15,715 nt of DNA from Candidatus Ideonella esbjergensis (GTDB lineage: Bacteria > Pseudomonadota > Gammaproteobacteria > Burkholderiales > Burkholderiaceae_C): contig JADJLP010000003.1 of assembly GCA_016710065.1 (NCBI GenBank), positions 1 to 15,715 on the forward strand, in the 5' to 3' direction. The position numbers and the translations under genes were made by a program. Below, piece after piece: positions 1 through 7,254 of the stretch; the first letter of the stretch is position 1; the number at the start of each line of letters is the position of its first letter. The notes under the pieces were generated by a model, which had not been told where the DNA came from, ran no database searches, and saw nothing but the letters and a program-made list of their open reading frames with translations.

Positions 1-244
1 TGCCCAGGCGTCCCACTCGGCGCCGTTGGCGTGCTGCAAGGTGGCGCCGTCTGGCGGGTAGGCAATGCGCGCACCATGGCGCTGTCGCTCGGGACAACGC
101 GGCTGTTGCTCGGGCACCTGCAACTGCACGCCTGGGCCGGTGATGCTGAGCACGCCTTGCTCCAGGCTCAGGCGCACCGGTATGGGTCGTGCCTGGCGGC
201 CCGTTGAACAGGCTGCTGTGCAGCTCGGCGGGGGTGTTGCTCAC
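1..244 (-). CDS. M48-family metallopeptidase, N-terminal part (runs off window)
   Basis: Only the first ~80 residues are inside the window. The start is a GTG at 244-242, giving MSNTPAELHSSLFNG. It shares GTGA with the stop of the DUF898 gene, so the two are probably translationally coupled. After removing one G in the GGG near position 202, the frame continues as RQARPIPVRLSLEQG and then VLSITGPGVQLQVPEQQPR. This small beta-rich N-terminal domain is typical of M48 (Ste24/HtpX-like) membrane peptidases encoded next to DUF898 proteins. The HEXXH zinc site would lie outside the window, so the peptidase call depends on the N-terminal domain and the neighbour. The family would act at the inner membrane. 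Confidence 0.6.
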   Translation of the reverse strand, partial: MSNTPAELHSSLFNGPPGTTHTGAPEPGARRAQHHRPRRAVAGARATAALSRATAPWCAHCLPARRRHLAARQRRRVGRLG

Positions 245-1377
245 AGGCCCAGATCGATGCCGAAGAAGTCGCCGGCCAGATCCCCCGGTGGCCTCGTCCA
301 TCTTGGCGTTCTCGGTGTTCAACCAGTCGTCCACAGGGCCGTCCACGGTCAGGCTCACCGGCTCCAGTCTCACTCTGGCCATAGCCACTGCCGCGAAAAG
401 GGCGGTACAGGCCAGCGTGATCACGGTGAGCAGCAGGTTGACAGGGGTGACCCTGAGCAGCGGCAGCCGCAAATCACTGCGGAAGGCGATGTGCGCGCTG
501 CTGGTGTGGCCCACAGCAGGTTCTGGAAGCGCGAGGTGAGGTGGGGGCCAGAGCACGGCGAACATGGCCGGGTAGAACACCACCATTCGCGACCGCCGCC
601 CCGGCCAGCGCCATGTGCGTGCCACGCCCCATGCCATCGCCCGAAAAATAGACTGCAGCAGGGCGAAACCGCCCACCGCCACCGCCAAGCCGGCGGCGAC
701 AACCAGTGACGCCAGCGCAGTGAGCGCAAAGACGCCAAACAGCTTGAACGACAGGCGGTAGAAGGAACCGGCGCCCACACCCAGGCGGGTCTGCTCGGTG
801 GCAAGGCGTAGTGGTTGTGCTGGTAGGCCTTGGTGCGAGCCATCAACCAGGGCACGGCAGCAAAGGCACCCAGCATGATGAGACCCATCACCAGGCCCAT
901 GCGCTCGGCTGCAGCGTCCACCACCTCAGGGTCGGCGCCCTCGGCAGGTTGGCTGGACCCGTTCTGCCCAACACCACCATCAGCACTGCAGGCAGAAAGG
1001 GCCGCCAGCGCTCCCACGGCCACCAAGGCCGCGGTGGTGGACAGGCGCGAGGCCACCGAATAGGTGATGCCCAGTGCCAGCACCAGCAGGTAGCCGCGGA
1101 ACATCTTCCACGGGTCGCCATGGAAGCCAGGGCATGGCCACCGACGAGGGTGTTGCCCTGGAAGTAGGCCAGCCGGCGTGCCTTGGCGAAGGGCAGATAG
1201 AGCGATAGCGTCACCACCGTCAGCAGCAGGTTGACGATCCAGATGCAGGAAGTATTCGCTGCCTGAACCAGGTGAAACGGATGTCCAGGGTCTGCGGGCC
1301 AGCGGGTGCGGCATCTGGGTGGGCAAAAACTCGGTGGGCGGGAACTCGGATGGCAATGAGCCTGGTTCGATCTGCAA
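241..1377 (-). CDS. DUF898 / YjgN-like integral membrane protein (several frameshifts)
   Basis: Read through three or more one-base shifts, this is a ~378-residue protein of normal DUF898 length. The N-terminal part gives TLDIRFTW, GSGSEYF, then IWIVNLLLTVVTLSLYLPF and AKARRLAYFQGNTLVGGHAL, the hallmark DUF898 segment. It continues with FHGDPWKMFRGYLLVLALG. A second copy-like segment near the C-terminus reads VTPVNLLLTVITLACTALF and ends DFFGIDLGL. Several hydrophobic helices are evident. The start is a TTG at 1377-1375 behind a strong AGGGGAGGA ribosome site (1389-1381). The stop overlaps the start of the M48 gene, the usual partner of this family. The function of DUF898 is not known. Frame breaks lie near 1320, 1255, 1130, 800 and 280, and are more likely sequence errors than decay. 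Confidence 0.8.
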
Positions 1378-1574
1378 GTATCCTCCCCTGTGGTTGCAGG
1401 CACCGGCCCGCGCGCCTGGATCGGCGTCAGTCTCAGGAAGCCCGGTGTAGGGATTCTGGGCAGCAAACCCGCCTGCGATTGCCCAAGCGCGGGCTTCGAC
1501 TCCTTGGCCTCCGGTTGGGGTTGAACATGGCGCTGATGCGGGTTTTTGGGCTGAGTTGATCTACTGGAGTTGCT

Positions 1575-2098
1575 TTGCAGATTCGCCGCTTGTTGCCCGC
1601 CGATGCCGCCGCCTACCAGGCCCTGCGGCTGGCTGCCTTGCGCGATGAGCCGTTTGCCTTCGGCTCCAGTTACGAGGAAGAGAAGGACGCGCTGTTGGGA
1701 GCTGTGGCCCAGCGCCTGGCGCCCAAACCGACCATGGATTTGTCGGCGCCTTTGATGGCGAGCAACTCGTGGGCACCCGTGGCACTGGGCCGCGAGGGCG
1801 TGGCCAAGCTGGCGCACAAAGCCTACATCTGGGGCATGGTGGTGGCGCCTGCCTGGCGCCGCCAGGGAAACCAGCCCGCGCGTTGATGACCCAGATGCTG
1901 GGCTTTGCCAGCACCATGCCGGGCATACGCCAGGTGAACCTGTGCGTCAACACCCGCAACGATGCCGCAAGACGCCTCTATGAATCACTGGGCTTTGTGG
2001 CTTGGGGTCACGAACGCGGCTCCATGCTGGTGGACGGCGAGTTGCACGACGAACTCCACATGTGCCGGCTTCTGCGGGAAACTGAGACAGGCCACTGA
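1575..2098 (+). CDS. GNAT-family N-acetyltransferase (frameshifted)
   Basis: The N-terminus reads MQIRRLLPADAAAYQALR and then LAALRDEPFAFGSSYEEE, the typical GNAT opening. The acetyl-CoA-binding region follows in another frame as YIWGMVVAPAWRRQG, with the R-R-x-G loop. The C-terminus reads VNLCVNTRNDAARRLYESLG and then FVAWGHERG, the classic GNAT motif B. At least two one-base shifts (near 1740 and 1870) must be undone to give one ~174-residue protein of normal length. The start is TTG 1575 with GGAG at 1566-1569. An ATG is not available at the conserved N-terminus. The substrate cannot be told from sequence. It is followed after 24 bp by the crotonase gene and may be cotranscribed with it. 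Confidence 0.8.
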
Positions 2099-2122
2099 GT
2101 CACAGAACTGAAGGAGACGAAC

Positions 2123-2923
2123 ATGCTGACCACAGAAGACCCCTGGTGTTGCGCCAGGCCGACGCGCGCGGCGTGATCACGCTGACGCTGAACCGCCCGC
2201 AGGCCTTCAACTCGCTGTCAGAAGCCATGCTGGCCGCGCTGCAGGCTGAGTTCACGGCCCTGGCTCATGACGAGAAGCGCCCGCGTGGTGGTGTTGGCCG
2301 GGTCCGGCAAGGCCTTTTGTGCTGGCCATGATCTGAAGGAAATGCGCGCCGACCCGTCGGCCGAGTACTACCGCAAGCTGTTCGCCAAATGCGCCAAGCT
2401 GATGCTGGCCATCCAGCGCTTGCCGGTGCCGGTGGTGGCCCAGGTACAGGGCATTGCCACGGCGGCCGGTTGCCAACTGGTGGCCATGTGCGACCTGGCG
2501 GTGGCCGCGAGCACCGCGCGCTTTGCCGTGAGCGGGGTGAACCTGGGCCTGTTCTGCTCCACGCCGGCCGTGGCGCTGAGCCGCAACCTGGGCCGCAAGG
2601 CAGCCTTCGAGATGCTGGTGACCGGCGAATTCATCAGCGCTGATGAAGCCCGGCAGAAGGGCCTGGTGAACCGCGTGGCCGAGCCGGATCAGCTGGGCGT
2701 TGCGGTGGAGACGCTGGTGGCCAGCATCGTGGCCAAGCCGCGCGTGGCCGTGGCCATGGGCAAGGCGCTGTTCTACCGCCAGCTTGATTCGGGCATTGAG
2801 GCCGCCTACACCGACGCCGGCCAGACCATGGCCTGCAACATGATGGACGAAGCGGCGCTGGAAGGCGTGCAGGCCTTCATCGACAAGCGCCCGCCGAATT
2901 GGGGCGGCAAGGGCGCGGCATGA
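2123..2923 (+). CDS. Enoyl-CoA hydratase/isomerase-family protein, ECHDC3-like (frameshifted)
   Basis: A crotonase-fold protein of ~266 residues. The start ATG 2123 follows AAGGAGA (2111-2117). The reading is MLTTEDP(L)VLRQADARGV, ITLTLNRPQAFNSLSEAM, then the first oxyanion-hole segment SGKAFCAGHDLKEM. The second oxyanion segment is GIATAAGCQLVAMCDLAVAA. The stretch VNLGLFCSTPAVALSRNLGR is characteristic of the ECHDC3 branch and replaces the region that carries the second catalytic glutamate in true hydratases. Hydratase activity is therefore doubtful; acyl-CoA binding is expected. One base is missing in the CCCC at 2140-2143 and one extra lies near 2279. The ATGA overlap with the carbonic anhydrase gene downstream implies coupled translation. 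Confidence 0.85.
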
Positions 2924-3672
2924 TGTTTCGATCCGCTGGCGTTGCCCTGCTGGTGTGCGCGGGGGCCTCGGCCTTGGCGGAGGGGGTGGCCTGGACCTAC
3001 CGTGGTGAGCAAGGTGCCGAGCACTGGGCCGAGATGAGGCGCGAATGGGCGCTGTGCAGCAAGGGCCAGCGCCAGTCGCCGATCGACATCGTGGCCAGCC
3101 AGCCCGGGCCGGCCACGCCGCTGCGGTTCGACTACCGCCCCGCGCCACTGCGCATCGTCAACGACGGCCACACGGTGCGGGTGCGGTTTGCAAGCGGTGG
3201 GCATGGTGGCAGCAGGCTGTTCCTGGGCCATGAGGCGCTGAACCTGCAGCAGTTCCATTTCCACACGCCTGGTGGCGACAAGCTGCACGGCGAAGAGTTC
3301 CCCTTGGGCATGCACTTCCTGCACAAGAGTGCCTCGGGCCGGTTGGTGGCGCTGGTGTTGCTGTTTCGCCAGGGCGCGGAGAACCCGGCGCTGAAGGCCC
3401 TGCTGCCACACATGCCCACGCCGGGCCTGCCCGAGCAGACGCTGGCCCAGGTGGCGGTGGACCCGGCGCAATGGTTGCCCGTGAGCAAGGGCTACTACCG
3501 CTACGAGGGTTCGCTCACCGCGCCACCCTGCACCGAGGGCGTGCTGTGGCTGGTGATGAAGCAGCCGCTGGAGGTGTCTGCCGTGCAACTGGCGGCACTG
3601 CACCGGTTGTTCCCAGACAACGCGCGCCCCACCCAGCCTCTGCGAGGCCGCCAGGTGTTGGAGATGCCCTGA
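2920..3672 (+). CDS. cah: Alpha-class carbonic anhydrase, exported
   Basis: An intact 250-residue protein. Residues 1-20 form a Sec signal peptide (MMFRSAGVALLVCAGASALA, cleavage likely after SALA). The domain opens with WALCSKGQRQSPIDI and keeps the proton-shuttle histidine in NDGHTV (H84). Zinc ligands are H113 and H115 in QFHFHTPGG and H132 in GMHFLHK. The SLTAPPC motif (T200, C204) closes the site, and C47-C204 can form the usual bacterial disulfide. The enzyme interconverts CO2 and bicarbonate in the periplasm. Two second-shell glutamates normal in the family are glycines here (G119, G130), which may alter activity. The start overlaps the crotonase stop as ATGA; two ATGs are in tandem (2920, 2923). 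A small hairpin follows the stop. Confidence 0.93.
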   Translation: MMFRSAGVALLVCAGASALAEGVAWTYRGEQGAEHWAEMRREWALCSKGQRQSPIDIVASQPGPATPLRFDYRPAPLRIVNDGHTVRVRFASGGHGGSRLFLGHEALNLQQFHFHTPGGDKLHGEEFPLGMHFLHKSASGRLVALVLLFRQGAENPALKALLPHMPTPGLPEQTLAQVAVDPAQWLPVSKGYYRYEGSLTAPPCTEGVLWLVMKQPLEVSAVQLAALHRLFPDNARPTQPLRGRQVLEMP

Positions 3673-3700
3673 TCCGGGTCAAGACTGCCTTTAGCCGGAC

Positions 3701-3720
3701 AGGGCATCGTGCCCTCCTTT
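3701..3720 (+). terminator. Possible weak intrinsic terminator after the carbonic anhydrase gene
   Basis: AGGGCA (3701-3706) and TGCCCT (3710-3715) form a perfect six-pair stem with a TCG loop, followed by CCTTT. It lies in the 72-bp gap between the carbonic anhydrase stop and the propeller gene. The T-tract is short, so termination is probably partial at best. Confidence 0.35.
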
Positions 3721-3744
3721 GGCCAACAGCAGAGGGATCCAGGC

Positions 3745-4920
3745 ATGAGCGCAGCGCAGTGGTGGGGGCAAGGTGTGGCTGGGCGCACGCCTGGGCGGGG
3801 CGTGTGGGCCCTGCTGGTCATGGGTGCGGTGGCCCTGGGCGCCCAGGCCGCCAGGCCCGCGAAGGCGGTGGACGAGACCCCCGGCAAGGCGGTCACCATC
3901 ACGCCCGAGATGATCGGTGCAGGCCAGGTCTCCAGCGGCGCCAAGCTGCCGCCGCTGCCACCCGTGACCGGCAGCCGGCAAAAGCCCGTGGCCTCCTGGG
4001 GCAAGCCACTGCCTTACCCCATCATGATCGCCGACCGACGCAACAACCGGCTGATCGAGATTGCGCCCGACAAGCGCATCCTGTGGGAGTTTCCATCGCC
4101 CGACCTGAGCTACTACCGTGGCAACGAGGATGTGAATTTCTCGGCCGACGGCATGCAACTGGCCGTCAGCGAGGAGGACAACTTCGACATCCACATCGTG
4201 GATATCGAGAAGAAGGCTGTCACCTGGACCTGGGGCATCCCCGATCGGCGCGGCAGCAAGGACCGCTTGCTGAACTACCCCGATGACGCGCATTTGCTGT
4301 CCGATGGCCAGTTCCTCACTGCCGACATCCGCAACTGCCGGGTGCTGATCGTCGATCCCAAGCAAAACAAGATCACCACCCAGTGGGGTGACGGCCAGTG
4401 CAAGCACAACCCGCCGCACCAACTGGCCTGGCCCAACGGCGCCACGCCGATGGAGAACGGCGACATCCTGGTCACCGAGATCACCGACGCCTGGGTCTCG
4501 CGCATCACCCGCGCGGGCAAGGTGCTGTGGAGCGTGAAGGCCCCGGGCCTGCGCTACCCGTCCGACACCTTCCCCACGGTGGACGGCAAGCAGCTCATCG
4601 TGGCCGACTTCGCCAAGCCCGGGCGCGTGGTGATCTTCGACCCCGCCACCGGCAAGCCCACCTGGGAATACTTCCACAAGGACGGCGAAGGCGCGCTGGA
4701 CCACCCCTCCATCGCTCGCGAACTGCCCGACACCGGGGACATCCTGATCGTGGACGATCTGCACGACCGCGTGATCGTTGTGGACCGCAAGACCAAGGCC
4801 ATCATCTGGCAGTACGGCCAGAAGGGCGTGAAGGGCCACAAGCCGGGCCTGCTGAACTACCCGGACGGCGTGGACATTGACGTATTTCGCGACTGGAAGG
4901 GTGCCAAGGCGGCGCCTTGA
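3745..4920 (+). CDS. Exported arylsulfotransferase-like (ASST/PQQ-type) beta-propeller protein
   Basis: An intact 391-residue protein. The start ATG 3745 is preceded by AGAGGGA (3731-3737); the upstream in-frame GTG at 3709 lacks such a site. The N-terminus has an arginine-bearing region and a hydrophobic stretch (VWALLVMGAVALGAQA), so export is likely. From about residue 85 onward there are repeated blades of ~50 residues, each with a G/D-x-x-L/I-V-x-D/E pattern: PIMIADRRNNRLIEI, LNYPDDAHLLSDGQFLTAD, PNGATPMENGDILVTE, DHPSIARELPDTGDILIVDD. Tryptophans close the strands (ILWEFP, VTWTWG, TWEYFH, IIWQYG). This matches arylsulfotransferase-like propellers common in proteobacteria. The catalytic histidine of true ASST cannot be assigned by eye, so substrate and activity are unknown. 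Confidence 0.75.
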   Translation: MSAAQWWGQGVAGRTPGRGVWALLVMGAVALGAQAARPAKAVDETPGKAVTITPEMIGAGQVSSGAKLPPLPPVTGSRQKPVASWGKPLPYPIMIADRRNNRLIEIAPDKRILWEFPSPDLSYYRGNEDVNFSADGMQLAVSEEDNFDIHIVDIEKKAVTWTWGIPDRRGSKDRLLNYPDDAHLLSDGQFLTADIRNCRVLIVDPKQNKITTQWGDGQCKHNPPHQLAWPNGATPMENGDILVTEITDAWVSRITRAGKVLWSVKAPGLRYPSDTFPTVDGKQLIVADFAKPGRVVIFDPATGKPTWEYFHKDGEGALDHPSIARELPDTGDILIVDDLHDRVIVVDRKTKAIIWQYGQKGVKGHKPGLLNYPDGVDIDVFRDWKGAKAAP

Positions 4921-4961
4921 GCGGGTCACGCAGTGGGCAACCCTGCAACCCTGTGCGTCTG

Positions 4962-4966
4962 AAAAA
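4962..4966 (-). terminator. T-run ending the SRP RNA transcript
   Basis: On the minus strand a TTTTT run follows the long SRP RNA hairpin after a C-rich stretch (CACCCTCCCTCCCG). The RNA's own closing stem probably serves as the terminator stem, with the primary transcript trimmed back. Confidence 0.4.
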
Positions 4967-4978
4967 CGGGAGGGAGGG

Positions 4979-5075
4979 TGACGAGCCTTGCCCTCGGCAC
5001 TGGTCACAACAGTTAGGGCTGCTTGGTTCCCCACCTGACCCAGTTGGCCGTGCTTCCATGCGAGGAGGCCCGTCG
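4979..5075 (-). ncRNA. ffs: Signal recognition particle RNA, small (4.5S) type
   Basis: Read on the minus strand, the apical core is GGTCAGGTGGGGAACCAAGC followed by AGCC, which matches the bacterial SRP hairpin with a GGAA tetraloop. The flanking stems pair well: GACGGGCCT with AGGCTCGTC (one G-U), CCTCG with CGAGG, GCA with TGC, TGG with CCA, CAAC with GTTG and GGG with CCC. This gives one ~97-nt rod-like hairpin. The RNA binds Ffh (the M domain docks on the asymmetric and symmetric loops) and targets nascent membrane proteins to FtsY. The closing stem of the tetraloop is TGG/CCA instead of TCC/GGA of E. coli, a compensated change. A TACAAT -10 box lies upstream and a T5 run lies just downstream. 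The exact ends are inferred from pairing. Confidence 0.9.
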
Positions 5076-5081
5076 GGGTAG

Positions 5082-5087
5082 ATTGTA
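5082..5087 (-). promoter_or_regulatory. -10 box of the SRP RNA promoter
   Basis: The minus strand reads TACAAT, seven or eight bases before the inferred RNA 5' end at about 5074. No good -35 hexamer is seen at the usual spacing. Confidence 0.5.
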
Positions 5088-5121
5088 GGCGATGGGCCGC
5101 TGGGTCTTGCCTTGCCGCCCC

Positions 5122-5127
5122 GATAAT
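5122..5127 (+). promoter_or_regulatory. Candidate -10 box for riboflavin synthase
   Basis: GATAAT lies 25 bp before the ATG at 5153, and AAGGA (5143-5147) is the likely ribosome site. No convincing -35 is present. It is divergent from the SRP RNA promoter about 35 bp away. No FMN riboswitch sequence is present between them. Confidence 0.35.
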
Positions 5128-5152
5128 CCAGGGCTCACGCGCAAGGACTTCC

Positions 5153-5860
5153 ATGTTCACCGGCATTGTTCAGGGCGTGGCCACCGTGGCCCGCATCACC
5201 GACCGCCCCGGCCTGCGCAGCTTCACGCTGCAATTCCCGCCTGGGTTCGCCCAAGACCTGGCCATCGGTGCCAGCGTGGCCAGCGACGGCGTGTGCCTCA
5301 CCGTCACGCGCCTGCACGGCGGTGATGCGGCTGATTTCGATGTGATGCTGCAGAGCCTGAACCTCACCACGCTGGGCAGGCTGAAGGAAGGAAACCGCAT
5401 TAACGTGGAGCGGGCCGCGCGCGACGGTGCGGAGATCGGCGGCCATCCGCTGTCGGGCCATGTGGATTTCACCGCCACGGTGGCGTCCATACGCCAGCCC
5501 GAGAACAACCATGTCATCCGCATCGCCGTGCCGGTGCCGTGGATGCGTTATGTGTTCGCCAAGGGCTACATCGCCATCAACGGCGCCAGCCTCACCGTGG
5601 CCGAGGCCAACCGCACCGAGGGCTGGTTCGAGGTCTGGTTGATCCCAGAGACCCTGCGCATGACCACCTTCGGTGCCAAGCAGGTGGGCGACGCGCTGAA
5701 CATCGAGATCGAGCGCGCCACCCAGGTATTTGTGGACACGGTGCGCGACGCGCTGGACGAACGCCTGGGCCCCTTGCTGCCGGCGCTGGATAAGTTGTTG
5801 GCGGCCCAGGGCCTGTCCACCGAGGCCCTGACCGAGCCCCTGGCCTTGCCCAGGGTGTGA
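5153..5860 (+). CDS. ribE: Riboflavin synthase, alpha subunit
   Basis: An intact 235-residue protein that converts two 6,7-dimethyl-8-ribityllumazines to riboflavin plus the pyrimidine product, in the cytosol as a homotrimer. It starts with the diagnostic MFTGIVQ and has the internal two-fold repeat of the family. The N-barrel holds DGVCLTV (45-51, C48) and LTTLG (71-75). The hinge GGHPLSGHVDF (96-106) begins the C-barrel, which holds GYIAINGASLTV (138-149) and LIPETLRMTTFG (163-174). It resembles the E. coli type (IGGH-x-x-SGH) more than the GAHFVSGH type. The C-terminal helix is somewhat extended, ending in LALPRV. It stands apart from other rib genes, and no FMN riboswitch is visible upstream. 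The gene is called ribC in some species. The IS5 element is inserted 41 bp after its stop. Confidence 0.94.
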   Translation: MFTGIVQGVATVARITDRPGLRSFTLQFPPGFAQDLAIGASVASDGVCLTVTRLHGGDAADFDVMLQSLNLTTLGRLKEGNRINVERAARDGAEIGGHPLSGHVDFTATVASIRQPENNHVIRIAVPVPWMRYVFAKGYIAINGASLTVAEANRTEGWFEVWLIPETLRMTTFGAKQVGDALNIEIERATQVFVDTVRDALDERLGPLLPALDKLLAAQGLSTEALTEPLALPRV

Positions 5861-5897
5861 GCGTCGTTTTCCCGCTTGATGCGGGTTGCGCTTGCGC

Positions 5898-5901
5898 CTA
5901 A
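5898..5901. repeat. Target-site duplication CTAA, left copy (IS5 element)
   Basis: CTAA directly abuts the left inverted repeat; the same four bases follow the right repeat at 10540-10543. A 4-bp YTAR duplication is the IS5-family pattern. Confidence 0.85.
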
Positions 5902-5918
5902 GGCAACGCTGAATAAGC
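5902..5918 (+). repeat. IS5 element left inverted repeat
   Basis: GGCAACGCTGAATAAGC, the exact reverse complement of 10523-10539. Confidence 0.93.
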
Positions 5919-5973
5919 TCAATGGTGGCGTGGTGCTTGCATGTGGTGTGGCACCAGAGACAGGCAGGTGACG

Positions 5974-6505
5974 ATGAAGCAGCAAACACTCGCAGTGGCG
6001 GCCGATCGAGGCGAGGGATTCGAGCAGTACCGCAAGCCGACCAAGCGTGACACGTTTCTGGCGACGATGGAGCAGATCGTGCCATGGCGGGAGCTGTGCT
6101 CGGTCATCGAACCGCATTACCCCAAGGCTGGCAACGGACGCCCACCCATCGGGCTCGAGCGCATGCTGCGCATGTACTTCGTGCAGCATTGGTTCAACCT
6201 GGCCGACCAGGCCTGCGAGGCGCTGCTCGACAGCACGGCACTGCGGCGCTTCGTGGGCATCGATCTTGGGCGTGAACGTGTGCCGGACGGCACCACGCTG
6301 CTGAAGTTCCGCCGCCTGCTGGAGACCCACAAGCTGGGTGAGGCTCTGTTTGCCAAGGTGGGCGAGGTCTTGCAGGCCCAGGGCCTGAAGCTGGGTACGG
6401 GCACCATCGTGGACGCCACCATCATCGGCGCGCCCAGTTCGACCAAGAACGCCGACAAGCAGCGCGACCCCGAGATGCACCAGACGCGCAAAGGCCAGCA
6501 GTGGT
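5974..6505 (+). CDS. IS5-family transposase, 5' exon (interrupted by group II intron)
   Basis: The N-terminal ~177 residues start at ATG 5974 (MKQQTLAVAADRGEG), a conserved IS5 opening; an in-frame ATG at 5941 is less likely. The DUF772 region is clear (PPIGLERMLRMYFVQHWFN), followed by VPDGTTLLKFRRLLE. The first catalytic aspartate is in TGTIVDATIIGAPSSTKN. The frame is then cut at HQTRKGQQW by the intron. Uninterrupted homologues read QQW-H/Y-FGMK at this point, so the transposase is complete once the intron is spliced out. Without splicing, the frame reads on into intron sequence and stops near 6690, giving a catalytically dead protein. Confidence 0.92.
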
Positions 6506-7027
6506 GTGTGTCACGAACACAGGCGGCAGACCTGTGGTGCTGTACTGAAGATGGGAGTAGGCCTCCCGAAGCCGGCTTGCAGGAGCAGGCTTCAAACCAC
6601 CCGGTGCTGCTGCGTTCAAAAGGCGCGGTGGTGAGCGACCGGGCGAAAGTCATCCCATCAGGGGGTGGCCGGTACGTATTGAGAAGATGAGCGAAAGCAA
6701 ACCGTCCGACGACGCATCGTTATGCCTAAAGCGCTGTCAAAACTGAGGTGGACCATTGGCTTTCAGGACAAATCGGGGCGATACCTGTCTACGGACCCGA
6801 TGGCAGCCGGTGTATAGGCGGCATGATCTCAATACAGGCTTCGGTACGGAACGTGAGAACCTCTCTCCAGATGCCAAGGGAAATGACAAGTGGCAAACAC
6901 CACGAGGAAGAATACCGATGCTGGGGCAGAGGGGCGGAGCCTCCCGTAGTAGCGATGAGGCCTCTGTAATGGGGGCGGAGCGAAGGGGCGGCGTCATCCT
7001 GCCGACGAAGGTCGCCAACCTCCGGGG
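6506..7027 (+). other. Intron ribozyme domains I-III (5' untranslated part of the group II intron)
   Basis: No gene lies in these 522 bases. The stretch 6881-7010 contains hallmark segments seen upstream of bacterial intron RT genes, such as GGGAAATGACAAGTGG, CCTCCCGTAGTAGCGATGAG and GCCTCTGTAATGGGGG with GCGAAGGGGC. These belong to domains I to III. Short stop-free stretches here are structural RNA, not protein genes. The RT start codon follows at once. Confidence 0.75.
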
Positions 7028-7107
7028 ATGAGCGACGTGACCTCGGCGAAACCTTACGGCATAGCGAAGCGCACGGTATGGGAGGCATACCAGCTGGTCA
7101 AGGCCAA
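7028..7107 (+). pseudogene. ltrA: Group II intron reverse transcriptase/maturase, N-terminal fragment
   Basis: ATG 7028 begins MSDVTSAKPYGIAKRTVW and continues EAYQLVKA, the conserved N-terminus of intron-encoded RTs. The frame is cut after codon 26 plus two bases by the inner IS. In intact homologues the next residues are NRGxAGVD, which is exactly what resumes after the IS at 8683. Left in place, the fragment runs into IS sequence and soon stops. Confidence 0.85.
7102..7107. repeat. Target-site duplication GGCCAA, left copy (inner IS)
   Basis: GGCCAA before the inner IS is repeated at 8679-8684. Deleting the IS and one copy rejoins GTC AAG GCC AAC CGC GGT in frame (VKANRG). Confidence 0.8.
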
Positions 7108-7113
7108 GTCTTG

Positions 7114-7136
7114 TCCAACGAGGTTTGAGCCTGGAG
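7114..7136 (+). repeat. Inner IS left-end repeat, outer copy
   Basis: TCCAACGAGGTTTGAGCC followed by TGGAG. It pairs as an inverted repeat with 8648-8671 and is nearly repeated at 7150-7172. Confidence 0.8.
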
Positions 7137-7149
7137 CGAGGCGGGAGAT

Positions 7150-7172
7150 TCCAACGAGGAATGAGCCTGAAG
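7150..7172 (+). repeat. Inner IS left-end repeat, inner copy
   Basis: TCCAACGAGGAATGAGCC followed by TGAAG, matching the outer copy at all but three positions, with a 36-bp period. It is probably a second transposase-binding site. Confidence 0.7.
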
Positions 7173-7254
7173 GGGGCTGAGGCGAGGGGATGACCGGCCC
7201 GGATCGGGGCCGGGGCAGCGCGGGGTGTCGATCATCGAAGCGATGGTGATCGAC

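Noticed and set aside
1378..1574. Possible small gene between DUF898 and GNAT
   Set aside because: The open frames here are arginine-rich shadows with no ribosome site or motif; the stretch is best seen as a divergent intergenic region, in which I could not place a promoter.
4921..5152. FMN riboswitch upstream of riboflavin synthase
   Set aside because: The conserved FMN aptamer segments are absent on both strands; the space is filled by the SRP RNA gene on the opposite strand.
3691..5166. A 491-codon open frame on the minus strand
   Set aside because: It is the antisense shadow of the propeller gene and of the SRP RNA region; its translation is histidine/valine/glycine-rich without any recognisable domain, while the plus strand gives a coherent protein.
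5871..5885. Hairpin CCCGC-TTGAT-GCGGG after ribE as a terminator
   Set aside because: The stem is only five pairs and no T-run follows on either strand (the TTTT is upstream of it).
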